Source of the DNA: an uncultured Oscillibacter sp.
GTDB taxonomy: Bacteria; Bacillota; Clostridia; Oscillospirales; Oscillospiraceae
Direction of reading: 5' to 3'
Length of the DNA stretch: 31,532 nucleotides
NCBI GenBank assembly: GCA_910588005.1
Contig: CAJUQM010000032.1
Coordinates: 1-31,532, forward strand
Shown here piece by piece: positions 7,941-15,589 of the stretch. Within the stretch, counting starts at the first letter, position 1. Every line of letters begins with the position of its first letter. A program made the position numbers and the translations under genes. Under the pieces are notes generated by a model. It had not been told where the DNA came from and did no database searches. It was given only the letters and a program-made list of their open reading frames with translations.

Positions 7941-8411
7941 ATGGAAAAAGAGTACAAGATGAGCCAATCTCGGGCCGATGAACTCCAGGAGGAGCTGAAC
8001 TATCTTAAAACCACCCGGTCCGACGAGGTGGCTGAGCAGATTAAAGTGGCCCGGGGATTCGGCGACCTCAGCGAAAACAGCGAATATGACGAGGCCAAGA
8101 ACGAGCAGGGTAAGCTGTACTCCCGTATTGCCGAGCTGGAGGAAATTCTGCAACACGTGGTCATCGTGGACGAGAGCAGCAATACCGACGTTGTGGCCAT
8201 CGGCTGCAAGGTGACGGTGCAGGATGCTTCCGGTAAAACCATGCCTGCTTATACGATTGTGGGTTCCCAAGAGGCAGATCCTATGCACGGCATCATCTCG
8301 GAGGAGTCGCCCTTTGGCAAGGCCCTGATCGGGGCCAAAGAGGGGGACAATGTAGCTGTGGAGGCCCCTCAGGGCGTCATCACCTATACGGTGCTGAAAA
8401 TTGAGCGGTAA
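7941..8411 (+). CDS. greA: Transcription elongation factor GreA
   Basis: Rescues backtracked RNA polymerase by stimulating transcript cleavage. The 156-residue length is standard. The N-terminal coiled coil carries the acidic tip in GDLSENSEYDEAKNEQ (about residues 41-56), and the C-terminal FKBP-like domain has the family signature ending GIISEESPFGKALIGAKEGD. ATG 7941 follows AAAGGAAG. It begins a two-gene unit with lysS, 13 bases apart, under a consensus promoter. Confidence 0.97.
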   Translation: MEKEYKMSQSRADELQEELNYLKTTRSDEVAEQIKVARGFGDLSENSEYDEAKNEQGKLYSRIAELEEILQHVVIVDESSNTDVVAIGCKVTVQDASGKTMPAYTIVGSQEADPMHGIISEESPFGKALIGAKEGDNVAVEAPQGVITYTVLKIER

Positions 8412-8424
8412 AGGAGAAGGAACC

Positions 8425-9927
8425 ATGAGTGAACAAAAGACAAACCAGCAGCCTCAGCCGGAGCAGGACCTGAGCGAGCAGACCAGGGTCCGCAGAGAAA
8501 AGCTGGCGGCGCTCCAGGCCGCCGGAGAGGACCCCTTCCAGATCACAAAGTATGTCGTCAGCCACCACTCCGCCGATATCAAGGAGAGCTTTGAGGCTCT
8601 GGAGGGGCAGACAGTCTCCGTGGCGGGCCGCATTATGAGCAAGCGGGGCATGGGCAAGGCCGTGTTCTGCGACCTCCAGGATGTGAAGGGCCGCATCCAG
8701 CTATATGTCCGTGTCGACGAGCTGGGCGAGGAGGAGTTCGCCAAGTTCAAAAAGACCGACATCGGCGACATTGTGGGCGTCGGGGGCGAGGTGTTCAAGA
8801 CCAAGCGGGGCGAGATCTCTGTAAAAGCCCACAAGGTGGTTCTGCTCTCCAAGTCCCTGCTGCCCCTGCCGGAGAAGTTCCATGGCCTGACGGACAAGGA
8901 GACCCGCTACCGCCAGCGGTATGTGGACCTCATTATGAACGAGGACGTGCGCCGGACCTTCCAGATCCGTACGGCCTTTATTAAGCACGTGCGCAAATAT
9001 CTGGATGACCGGGCGTATCTGGAGGTGGAGACTCCGGTTCTAAACACCATCTCCGGCGGCGCCACGGCCCGTCCCTTTGTCACCCATCATAACACGCTGA
9101 ATATTGACATGTATATGCGCATTGCCACGGAGCTGCATTTGAAGCGCCTGGTGGTGGGCGGATTTGAGCGGGTGTACGAGATCGGCCGCATCTTCCGCAA
9201 CGAGGGCATGGACCCTAAGCACAACCCGGAGTTTACCACCATTGAGCTCTACGAGGCCTATGCCGATTTCCACGACATGATGGACATCGCCGAGGGGATC
9301 CTCTCCTCCGCCGCCAAGGACATTCTGGGCAGCTACCAGGTCCAGTGGCTGGGGGTGGACATCGACCTGACTCCCGGCTGGAAGCGGCTGACCATGGTTG
9401 ACGCTGTGAAAGAGTACACGGGTGTGGATTTTGACGCCATCAGCGGCGACGAGGAGGCCTGCAGGGCCGTGGAGGCCGTGGGCGTTGATATGGAGGGCTG
9501 TGAGCGCACCTGGGGTACGGCCCTGTACGAGGCTTTTGACCAGCGGGTGGAGGAGAAGCTGATCCAGCCCACCTTCATCACCATGTATCCGGTGGAGGTT
9601 TCGCCTCTGACCAAGCGCTCCCCCAAGGACCCGCGGCTTACCGAGCGGTTTGAGCTGTTTATCAACCACGCGGAGTTTGCCAACGCGTTTTCCGAACTCA
9701 ATGACCCCATTGACCAGAGGGGACGCTTTGAGCACGAGCTGGCCCTGCGGGATATGGGCAACGACGAGGCCGGTATGATGGACGAGGACTTCATCACCGC
9801 CCTGGAGTATGGTCTGCCCCCCACGGGCGGCATGGGCATCGGCATTGACCGCAGCGTTATGCTGCTGACCAACGCCGATTCCATCCGGGACGTGCTGCTG
9901 TTCCCAACGATGAAGCCCTTGGACTGA
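8425..9927 (+). CDS. lysS: Lysyl-tRNA synthetase, class II
   Basis: Charges tRNA-Lys. The protein of 500 residues has an N-terminal OB-fold anticodon-binding domain (about 55-160, VAGRIMSKRGMGKAVFCDLQD) and the class II core with motif 2 (RIFRNEGMDPKHNPEFT, near 275) and motif 3 (GMGIGIDRSVMLLT, near 475). ATG 8425 is chosen because AAGGAGAAGG precedes it; the in-frame TTG at 8401 lies inside greA. Complete and without oddities. Confidence 0.97.
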   Translation: MSEQKTNQQPQPEQDLSEQTRVRREKLAALQAAGEDPFQITKYVVSHHSADIKESFEALEGQTVSVAGRIMSKRGMGKAVFCDLQDVKGRIQLYVRVDELGEEEFAKFKKTDIGDIVGVGGEVFKTKRGEISVKAHKVVLLSKSLLPLPEKFHGLTDKETRYRQRYVDLIMNEDVRRTFQIRTAFIKHVRKYLDDRAYLEVETPVLNTISGGATARPFVTHHNTLNIDMYMRIATELHLKRLVVGGFERVYEIGRIFRNEGMDPKHNPEFTTIELYEAYADFHDMMDIAEGILSSAAKDILGSYQVQWLGVDIDLTPGWKRLTMVDAVKEYTGVDFDAISGDEEACRAVEAVGVDMEGCERTWGTALYEAFDQRVEEKLIQPTFITMYPVEVSPLTKRSPKDPRLTERFELFINHAEFANAFSELNDPIDQRGRFEHELALRDMGNDEAGMMDEDFITALEYGLPPTGGMGIGIDRSVMLLTNADSIRDVLLFPTMKPLD

Positions 9928-9955
9928 GTTGAATCTTTAGGGAGGAGGCGCGGCG

Positions 9956-10738
9956 ATGGAGACCATCACCAGCCGGACGAATCCGCTGTGTACGCACTTC
10001 CGAAAGCTGGCCTCCTCCAAGGGATACCGTGAGGAGACGGGGGAGTTTCTCTGCGACAGCCCTAAGCTCCTTCAGGAGGCGGCGCTGTGGGGCGCTTCCG
10101 TCACCGCCTTGATGTATACGGAAGGGGCGGCGCTGCCGCCCCTTTTTGACGGTGCCGCCCGTGTGGTCCAGGTCAGTGAGAGCGTGATGCGGGCCGTCAG
10201 TCCGATGGAAACCCCGCAGGGTGTGGTGTTTTCCTGCCGTTCAATGCGCCATACCCCGCCGGAGAGGCTGGAGCCGGACGGCCGGGGCCGCCAGCGGTAT
10301 CTGCTGCTGGACGGCGTTCAGGACCCGGGGAACGTGGGCACGATGCTCCGCACCGCCGGCGCGTTTGGGTGGACGGTGTTTTTGCTCTCCGGCTGTGCGG
10401 ATCTCTATAACCCCAAGACGGTTCGGGCGGCCATGGGAGTTCACTTTCGGAGCGTGATCTACCGGGATTCCCTGGCCCACGCCGCCGCCCTGGTGAGGGC
10501 CGCGGGCCTGCCCCTGTACGCGGCCGCCCTGTCTGAGGATACGCTGGATCTGCGGCTGGCGGATTTCAGCCGCTGCGCCGTTATCGTCGGCAGCGAGGGC
10601 CGGGGCGTATCGCGGGAGGCGTTGGCCCTTTGCGACCGGACGGTTAAGATTCCCATGGATGAGACCTGCGAGTCCCTCAATGCCGCCGCGGCCGCCGCCG
10701 TATTGCTGTGGGAGGGTGCGCGGAGCGATTTGAGATAG
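9956..10738 (+). CDS. RNA 2'-O-methyltransferase, SpoU/TrmH family
   Basis: Methylates a ribose in rRNA or tRNA using S-adenosylmethionine. The 260-residue protein has an N-terminal substrate-binding domain (ITSRTNPLCTHFRKLASSKGYR, then GEFLCDSPKLLQEA) and the knotted SPOUT domain with its three motifs: DPGNVGTMLRTAGAFG (about 120), VIVGSEGRGVS (about 212) and IPMDETCESLNAAAAAAVLLWE (about 232). The layout matches the rRNA guanosine or TrmH-like group, but the exact target is not visible. GGGAGGAGG lies just upstream. It follows lysS by 28 bases, so probably the same transcript. Confidence 0.93.
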   Translation: METITSRTNPLCTHFRKLASSKGYREETGEFLCDSPKLLQEAALWGASVTALMYTEGAALPPLFDGAARVVQVSESVMRAVSPMETPQGVVFSCRSMRHTPPERLEPDGRGRQRYLLLDGVQDPGNVGTMLRTAGAFGWTVFLLSGCADLYNPKTVRAAMGVHFRSVIYRDSLAHAAALVRAAGLPLYAAALSEDTLDLRLADFSRCAVIVGSEGRGVSREALALCDRTVKIPMDETCESLNAAAAAAVLLWEGARSDLR

Positions 10739-10794
10739 ATTGGGACGGAAAAATGCGGCTATGCTTCCGGCACGGCGAGGCGTTTGGGGGAGGA

Positions 10795-10826
10795 CCGGGA
10801 CCTGCCGCCGCAGAGGCCCGGTTTTT
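10795..10826 (+). terminator. Probable intrinsic terminator after the methyltransferase
   Basis: CCGGG (10795-10799) pairs with CCCGG (10817-10821) and an inner CTGC/GCAG stem adds to it, with internal mismatches; TTTTT follows at 10822-10826. It would end the greA-lysS-methyltransferase transcript. Confidence 0.5.
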
Positions 10827-10901
10827 GCCGGAAGCGCAGAGTGAGCCGATTTCTTTTTGGCTTTTTTCCCGGGAGAAAAAGAGGGCGAAGGAGGCGGTCC
10901 T

Positions 10902-12080
10902 GTGCTGAAATACTGGCTTTGGCTGGCAGAGCTGCCAGGCCTGACAAACCAGGCCCGGCTGGCGTTGCTGCGTCATTTTGGAACCCCGGAAAACGCGTTT
11001 TATGCGGACGCCGGGGAAATTCTCTTAACAGAGGGCATGACCAAAAAGCAGGCGGCGGCATTGGAGGAGAAAAGCCTCTCCGCCGCTGAGAGAATTCTTG
11101 CAGACTGCCGCCGTCTGGGACTGCGCGTTCTGACGGTCCAGGACGCGGAATATCCCAACCGCTTGAGAAATATCTATGACCCGCCCTTTTTGCTGTATGT
11201 GCGGGGACATCTGCCGCCGGTGGATGAGGAGCCGGTGATTACAGTGGTGGGTACCCGGAGCTGTACGCCCTATGGGATTGCCTGTGGGGAGAAGCTGGGG
11301 TTTGGTCTGGCAAAGGGCGGAGCCGTTGTGGTCAGCGGGTTGGCGCGGGGCGTGGACGCGGCTGCCACCAGAGGCGCGCTCCGGGGCGGCGGCGTGCCCA
11401 TCGGTGTGGCGGGCGGAGGGCTGGACGTGGTCTATCCGCCGGAACACCGCTATCTCTATGAGGATGTGGCCGCCGCAGGGGCGCTGCTGTCCGAATACCC
11501 GCCGGGAACCGAGCCTGACAAGTCCCACTTTCCCGTACGCAACCGCATTATGGCGGGATTGTCCGTGGGCACCGTGGTGGTGGAAGCGCCGCTGCGCAGC
11601 GGCGCGCTGATTACCGGCTCCACCGCCTTGGAGCAGGGAAGGGATCTCTTCGCCGTCCCCGGTCCCATCGATGCACCTGCCAGCGCGGGGTGCAACCGGA
11701 TTCTGCGGGACGGCGGGATCATTGTGACCGAGGCATGGGACATTTTGAGCTGCTATGCGGAGCGGTTCCCGGACAAGCTGCGTTTGGAGGAGTCCCGGGA
11801 GGAGCCGGAGACTCTGGGCTATCAGGCCCGGCAGGAGCGGACGCCGCCGCCCAAGGCGGCGCCCCCGCCGCTCCGCGCGGCCGAGGCCGGACTGACGGAC
11901 GATCAGATAACCCTGCTGCGGGTGCTGGCCGGTGAACCCAAACTGGTAGACGATCTCATTGAAGAGACCGGCATCCCAGCCCGGCGGGTGCTGTCGGCCC
12001 TGACGCTTTTGGAGCTGGACGGCTTCGTCACCCAGCACAGCGGCAAGCGCTATACCCGCGCGGTGACGCTGGCGGAGTGA
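10902..12080 (+). CDS. dprA: DNA-processing protein DprA
   Basis: Binds incoming single-stranded DNA and loads RecA during transformation. The 392-residue protein has a helical N-terminus, the Rossmann-like DprA core (about 105-310) with VVGTRSCTPYG, VSGLARGVDAAA, the FPVRNRIMAGLS motif and EAPLRSGALITGSTALEQGR, and a C-terminal winged helix (about 325-390). GTG 10902 is chosen because AAGGAGG (10888-10894) sits seven bases ahead. A Pro/Ala-rich linker joins core and winged helix. The neighbouring topA gene is the usual partner in Firmicutes. Competence in this organism is not shown by the window. Confidence 0.95.
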   Translation: MLKYWLWLAELPGLTNQARLALLRHFGTPENAFYADAGEILLTEGMTKKQAAALEEKSLSAAERILADCRRLGLRVLTVQDAEYPNRLRNIYDPPFLLYVRGHLPPVDEEPVITVVGTRSCTPYGIACGEKLGFGLAKGGAVVVSGLARGVDAAATRGALRGGGVPIGVAGGGLDVVYPPEHRYLYEDVAAAGALLSEYPPGTEPDKSHFPVRNRIMAGLSVGTVVVEAPLRSGALITGSTALEQGRDLFAVPGPIDAPASAGCNRILRDGGIIVTEAWDILSCYAERFPDKLRLEESREEPETLGYQARQERTPPPKAAPPPLRAAEAGLTDDQITLLRVLAGEPKLVDDLIEETGIPARRVLSALTLLELDGFVTQHSGKRYTRAVTLAE

Positions 12081-12137
12081 GGGGTTTTATTGGGATATCC
12101 CATCAACACGCGCCCCAATGGGGCGCCTGGAGGTTTC

Positions 12138-14486
12138 ATGAGTATGGCAAAACACAGCCTGGTCATTGTGGAGTCCCCCGCAAAGGCCAAGACCATCGGT
12201 AAATACCTGGGGAAGGACTTTGAGGTGAAGGCCTGCATGGGCCACCTGCGGGACCTGCCCAAAAGCGTTCTCGGCGTGGATCTGGAACACGACTTTGAGC
12301 CGGTCTACAAACCCATCAAGGGCAAAGAGGACATTATCAGCGATCTGAAAAAGTCCGCCAAGGCGGCGGACACCGTATACCTCGCCACTGACCCGGACCG
12401 GGAGGGCGAGGCGATCTCCTGGCATTTGAAGCAGCTTTTGAGCCTGCCGGATGAGAAGGCCCGGCGGGTCACCTTTAACGAGATCACCAAGAAGGTGGTG
12501 CAGGAGAGTATTCAGGAACCCCGGGAGATCGACCAGGACCTGGTGGATGCCCAGCAGGCCCGCCGCATTCTGGACCGCATCGTGGGCTACGAACTCAGTC
12601 CCCTGCTGTGGAAGAAGATCCGCCGGGGTCTCTCGGCGGGCCGGGTGCAGTCCGTGGCCACCCGTATGGTGGACGACCGGGACCGGGAGATCGAGGCCTT
12701 CCAGCCGGAGGAGTATTGGACGCTGGACGCGCGGCTTTTGGGGGATGACACGAAAAAGCTCCCCTTTGCCGCCCGGTACCACGGGAAAAACGGGAAGAAG
12801 GCGGAACTGAGATCGGCGGAAGAGGTGGAGGCCGTGGTCCGGGAGACGGAGAGCGCCGTCTTCCGGGTGAAATCCGTGAAGCGGAGCGACAAGCACCGCA
12901 GCCCCTCGCCTCCCTTTACCACCTCCACTATGCAGCAGGAGGCCTCCCGGAAGCTGAGCATGACCCCCCGGCGCACCATGGCCATCGCCCAGCAGCTCTA
13001 TGAGGGCGTGGACATCGAGGGAGAGGGCACCGTGGGCCTTATCACCTATATGCGTACCGACTCTCTGCGCCTTTCCGAGGAGGCGCTGGACTCTGTCAGA
13101 GGCTTTATTCAGGGCCGCTATGGGAAGGAGTACTGCCCCGCCAGGCCCAACCACTATAAGGCCAAGGCCAACGCCCAGGACGCCCACGAGGCCATCCGGC
13201 CCAGCAATGTCAACTGGACGCCGGAGATGGTGAAAAAGGATCTGACCGGCGAGCAGTACCGGCTGTACCGCCTGATCTGGAGCCGCTTTGTGGCCTGCCA
13301 GATGGCCAACGCCGTGTATGACAGCGTGGCCGTGGAGGTGGAGGCCGGCAGCCATAGCTTCCGGGCCAGCTCCTCCAGCCTGAAGTTCTCCGGATACACC
13401 GCCGTGTACGAAGAGGGGAAGGACGAGGAGAAGGAGGAAAAGGAGTCTCCGCTGCCCGCTCTGCGGGAGGGGGAGGCACTGGCCCTCCAGGGGTTTTCAA
13501 AGGACCAGCACTTCACCCAGCCCCCGGCCCACTACACCGACGCCACGCTCATCCGGGCCATGGAGGAGCAGGGGATCGGCCGTCCCTCTACCTACGCTCC
13601 CACGGTCTCCACGATCTTGGACCGGGAGTATGTGATGAAAGAGGGCAAGTACCTCCGCATTACCAACCTGGGCCGGGTGGTGACGGAGCTGATGAAGGAC
13701 AAATTTACCGACATCGCCGACCTGCACTTTACCGCCAATATGGAGGAGCGTCTGGACGCCGTGGAGGAGGGCAAGGCCCCCTGGCGGGAGATCCTCCGTG
13801 GTTTTTACGGAGACTTTGACAGGAATCTCCAGCAGGCGGAGAAGGACCTGGAGGGCGTGCGCATTAAGGTGCCCGACGAGGTCAGCGAGGAGATCTGCCC
13901 CGAGTGCGGCAGGAATCTGGTGGTGAAGTCCGGGCGGTTCGGCCGCTTTTTGGCCTGCCCCGGCTATCCGGACTGTACGTTTACCATGCCGCTGGTGGTG
14001 GAGATGCCTGGCCGCTGTCCCAAGTGCGGCGGGCGGCTGATGAAGCGCACCGGCACCAGCAAAAAGACAAACAAACAGTACACCTATTATTGCTGTGAGC
14101 ATACCACGGCCCGGGAGGGCGCCGCCAAGTGCGATTTTATGACCTGGGACGTACCGGTAAAGGATGACTGCCCGGAGTGCGGCCAGACCATGTTTAAAAA
14201 GGCGGGCCGGGGCTACAAGCGCCCCTTCTGCATCAACGAGGCGTGTCCCAACTTCTTGCCGGAGGACAAACGGGGATATCCCAAGAAGCCCGCCTCCGGA
14301 GGGGGGACTGGAGAGGCGGCGGAGCCGCCTGCCGAAGCTCCGGAGAAAAAGCCTGCGGCAAAAAAGACGGCTGCGGCCAAGAGGAGCGCGGCGTCGGAGA
14401 AGACGGCGGCTAAGAAAGCGGCTGCCGCCAAGAAGCCTGCGGCAAAGAAGGCCGCCGCCAAAAAGGCCGCCAAGGCGGCGGACTAA
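12138..14486 (+). CDS. topA: DNA topoisomerase I with lysine/alanine-rich C-terminal tail
   Basis: Relaxes negative supercoils. About 782 residues. The TOPRIM domain starts at LVIVESPAKAKTI and holds DPDREGE; the active tyrosine is in GLITYMRTDSLRLSEEA. Three C-terminal zinc-binding units follow (CPECGRNL...CPGYPDC; CPKCGGRL...C; CPECGQTM...C). After these comes a tail of about 50 residues made of Lys, Ala and Pro in KKPAAKK/AAKKAA units, like histone H1. ATG 12138 follows GGAGG by 4 bases, and ATG 12144 by 10; either is possible. A short GC-rich palindrome (12110-12126) lies just before the ribosome site. The stop overlaps the end of the opposing gene by 4 bases. Confidence 0.96.
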   Translation: MSMAKHSLVIVESPAKAKTIGKYLGKDFEVKACMGHLRDLPKSVLGVDLEHDFEPVYKPIKGKEDIISDLKKSAKAADTVYLATDPDREGEAISWHLKQLLSLPDEKARRVTFNEITKKVVQESIQEPREIDQDLVDAQQARRILDRIVGYELSPLLWKKIRRGLSAGRVQSVATRMVDDRDREIEAFQPEEYWTLDARLLGDDTKKLPFAARYHGKNGKKAELRSAEEVEAVVRETESAVFRVKSVKRSDKHRSPSPPFTTSTMQQEASRKLSMTPRRTMAIAQQLYEGVDIEGEGTVGLITYMRTDSLRLSEEALDSVRGFIQGRYGKEYCPARPNHYKAKANAQDAHEAIRPSNVNWTPEMVKKDLTGEQYRLYRLIWSRFVACQMANAVYDSVAVEVEAGSHSFRASSSSLKFSGYTAVYEEGKDEEKEEKESPLPALREGEALALQGFSKDQHFTQPPAHYTDATLIRAMEEQGIGRPSTYAPTVSTILDREYVMKEGKYLRITNLGRVVTELMKDKFTDIADLHFTANMEERLDAVEEGKAPWREILRGFYGDFDRNLQQAEKDLEGVRIKVPDEVSEEICPECGRNLVVKSGRFGRFLACPGYPDCTFTMPLVVEMPGRCPKCGGRLMKRTGTSKKTNKQYTYYCCEHTTAREGAAKCDFMTWDVPVKDDCPECGQTMFKKAGRGYKRPFCINEACPNFLPEDKRGYPKKPASGGGTGEAAEPPAEAPEKKPAAKKTAAAKRSAASEKTAAKKAAAAKKPAAKKAAAKKAAKAAD

Positions 14487-14731
14487 GCCAGTTCACGGAA
14501 TGCCCTCCAGGCGGCCTGGAACATGGCCTCGGTCTCCATGCTGTAGAGGTTGGCCAGGGTGTCCTGGTACTTCTCAAAGGTCAGGAGTTCCGGTTCCGGG
14601 AGGGCGCTTGCCAGCTTTTCAAAAAGCTGTTCGGCGCGGAGCTGTTCGAGCTTGAATTGGGCCTGGTCGATGTATCCCGGGAGGCGGGATTCCAGGATGT
14701 GGTTATACAGCATTTCCATCAAGTCTGTCAT
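14483..14731 (-). CDS. Small helical protein of unknown function, possibly DUF6809-like
   Basis: An 82-residue, all-helical looking protein beginning MTDLMEMLYNHILESR and ending MFQAAWRAFRELA. The pattern is loosely like DUF6809 proteins of Clostridia and their mobile elements, but this is uncertain. I use ATG 14731, after GGGGGGCAATT; a longer reading to 14794 would run through the operator and promoter. It is transcribed from a consensus promoter buried in a nested palindrome and diverges from an XRE repressor, so the repressor very likely controls it. Its stop codon overlaps the end of topA tail-to-tail. Confidence 0.72.
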   Translation of the reverse strand: MTDLMEMLYNHILESRLPGYIDQAQFKLEQLRAEQLFEKLASALPEPELLTFEKYQDTLANLYSMETEAMFQAAWRAFRELA

Positions 14732-14746
14732 AATTGCCCCCCAGTA

Positions 14747-14789
14747 ACGTAGATTTTCTACGTATATTATATACGTAGAAAATCTACGT
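14747..14789. promoter_or_regulatory. 43-bp nested palindrome: two identical operator sites
   Basis: The whole 43 bp is a perfect inverted repeat (20-bp arms, 3-bp centre at 14767-14769). Each arm is itself a palindrome: ACGTAGA-TTT-TCTACGT (14747-14763) and ACGTAGA-AAA-TCTACGT (14773-14789), centres 26 bp apart. It lies between the two divergent genes, so it is the likely binding site of the XRE protein. Confidence 0.88.
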
Positions 14790-14794
14790 GTCAA
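14766..14794 (-). promoter_or_regulatory. Consensus promoter of the small gene, overlapped by both operators
   Basis: On the minus strand TTGACA (14794-14789) and TATAAT (14771-14766) are 17 bp apart. One operator fills the spacer exactly and the other covers the transcription start. Confidence 0.88.
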
Positions 14795-14804
14795 GAGGTG
14801 CTAC

Positions 14805-15017
14805 ATGGAAATCTTTGCACAACGCCTAAAAGAGCTGCGGAAAGAGCATAAAAAGACACAGAAGGAAGTGGCACAGTATTTAGAAGTCGGATTGAGGGCA
14901 TATCAATTTTATGAGTCTGCAACGAATTATCCGAATATTCCGGGACTTATCAAACTGGCGGATTTCTTTGATGTCACGACCGACTATCTGCTGGGCCGCT
15001 CCCAGGAGCGGAAGTGA
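14805..15017 (+). CDS. XRE-family helix-turn-helix repressor
   Basis: A 70-residue Cro/C1-type DNA-binding protein. The HTH spans about residues 6-60: RLKELRKEHKKTQKEVAQYL, then the recognition helix region VGLRAYQFYESATNYPNIPGLIKLADFFDVTTDYLLGR, the usual ending of XRE regulators in Firmicutes. There is no extra sensor domain. AGAGGTG precedes ATG 14805. The coding sequence is far more AT-rich than its neighbours, suggesting transfer. It is divergent from the small gene across the nested palindrome and probably represses that gene and itself. No good promoter for its own strand was found. Confidence 0.93.
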   Translation: MEIFAQRLKELRKEHKKTQKEVAQYLEVGLRAYQFYESATNYPNIPGLIKLADFFDVTTDYLLGRSQERK

Positions 15018-15589
15018 TGCCTGCCCTTGCGGGCGGGGGAGATTTCAGCCATGATGATGGCCGTGCACGGTCCAAAAGAGAAAAGCCGCTGGGGCGGAAT
15101 TTGACCGCAGGGGTCAAATTCGCCCAAGTTACGGGGGCTGGCCTGAACCGGTGCCAATATGAATTGCCAGCCCTCTGCCGGCTGCGTCTGACCCCGTTCC
15201 GCCCAGAACCGCTCCGCCGCAGTTGTAACTGCCCGCGAGGTCGTTTTGCATCTTTGACGCAAGGCCCCCGGCGTCTCCTCCCGCTCTTTGTGCCTGGTTC
15301 GTCCCGTTCGGGCGGATTACCCGTCCTATTGCCGGTAGATAAACTCTCTTCCCGGCGCGAAGCGCGGGAAGAGAAGAATGTCTTTGCGGCCACGCATCAA
15401 GTTTGCTGTGGACTCTTTAATCGAAGCGAACCACCTCTGCAAGCGCCAAAGAGTCTTTTTCTCTTTTGGGCCGTGCATTGTACCAGCCATCATCATGGCT
15501 GAATTCCCCCCGCCCGTCAGGGCGGTGCCCCCGGCCCAGGGCCGGACACCCCCGTCCCGCCGCAGGCGGATCAAAAGGAGGCCATCTCT
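15018..15589. repeat. Non-coding, structured segment bounded by long imperfect inverted repeats
   Basis: The left arm (15018-15084) and right arm (about 15457-15528) are complementary over most of their length: TTCAGCCATGATGATGGC and a TGCACGG-CCAAAAGAGAAAA block match almost exactly, and a G-rich GCGGGCGGGGG-type block lies outside both. Between them are two strong hairpins, at 15092-15123 (around AATTTGACC/GGTCAAATT) and 15346-15373 (CTCTTCCC.../...GGGAAGAG). Reading frames inside have no protein-like composition. This looks like a non-autonomous mobile element or a structured RNA. The segment ends close to the trmFO ribosome site (AAGGAGG, 15575-15581). Confidence 0.7.

Noticed and set aside
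12110..12126. GC-rich palindrome before topA as a terminator of dprA
   Set aside because: The loop is very short and no T-tract follows, so termination is unlikely; it is only noted beside the ribosome site.
12087..13355. A 422-codon minus-strand frame
   Set aside because: A shadow of topA with the same His/Gly/Leu bias and no ribosome site or domain.
14213..14473. Alanine-rich minus-strand frame and Arg-rich plus-strand frame over the topA tail
   Set aside because: Both are other-frame readings of the Lys/Ala repeat coding for the topoisomerase tail.
15014..15502. A 162-codon plus-strand frame through the inverted-repeat segment
   Set aside because: Its composition is not protein-like, its start is a GTG inside the end of the XRE gene, and it runs straight through hairpins and both repeat arms.
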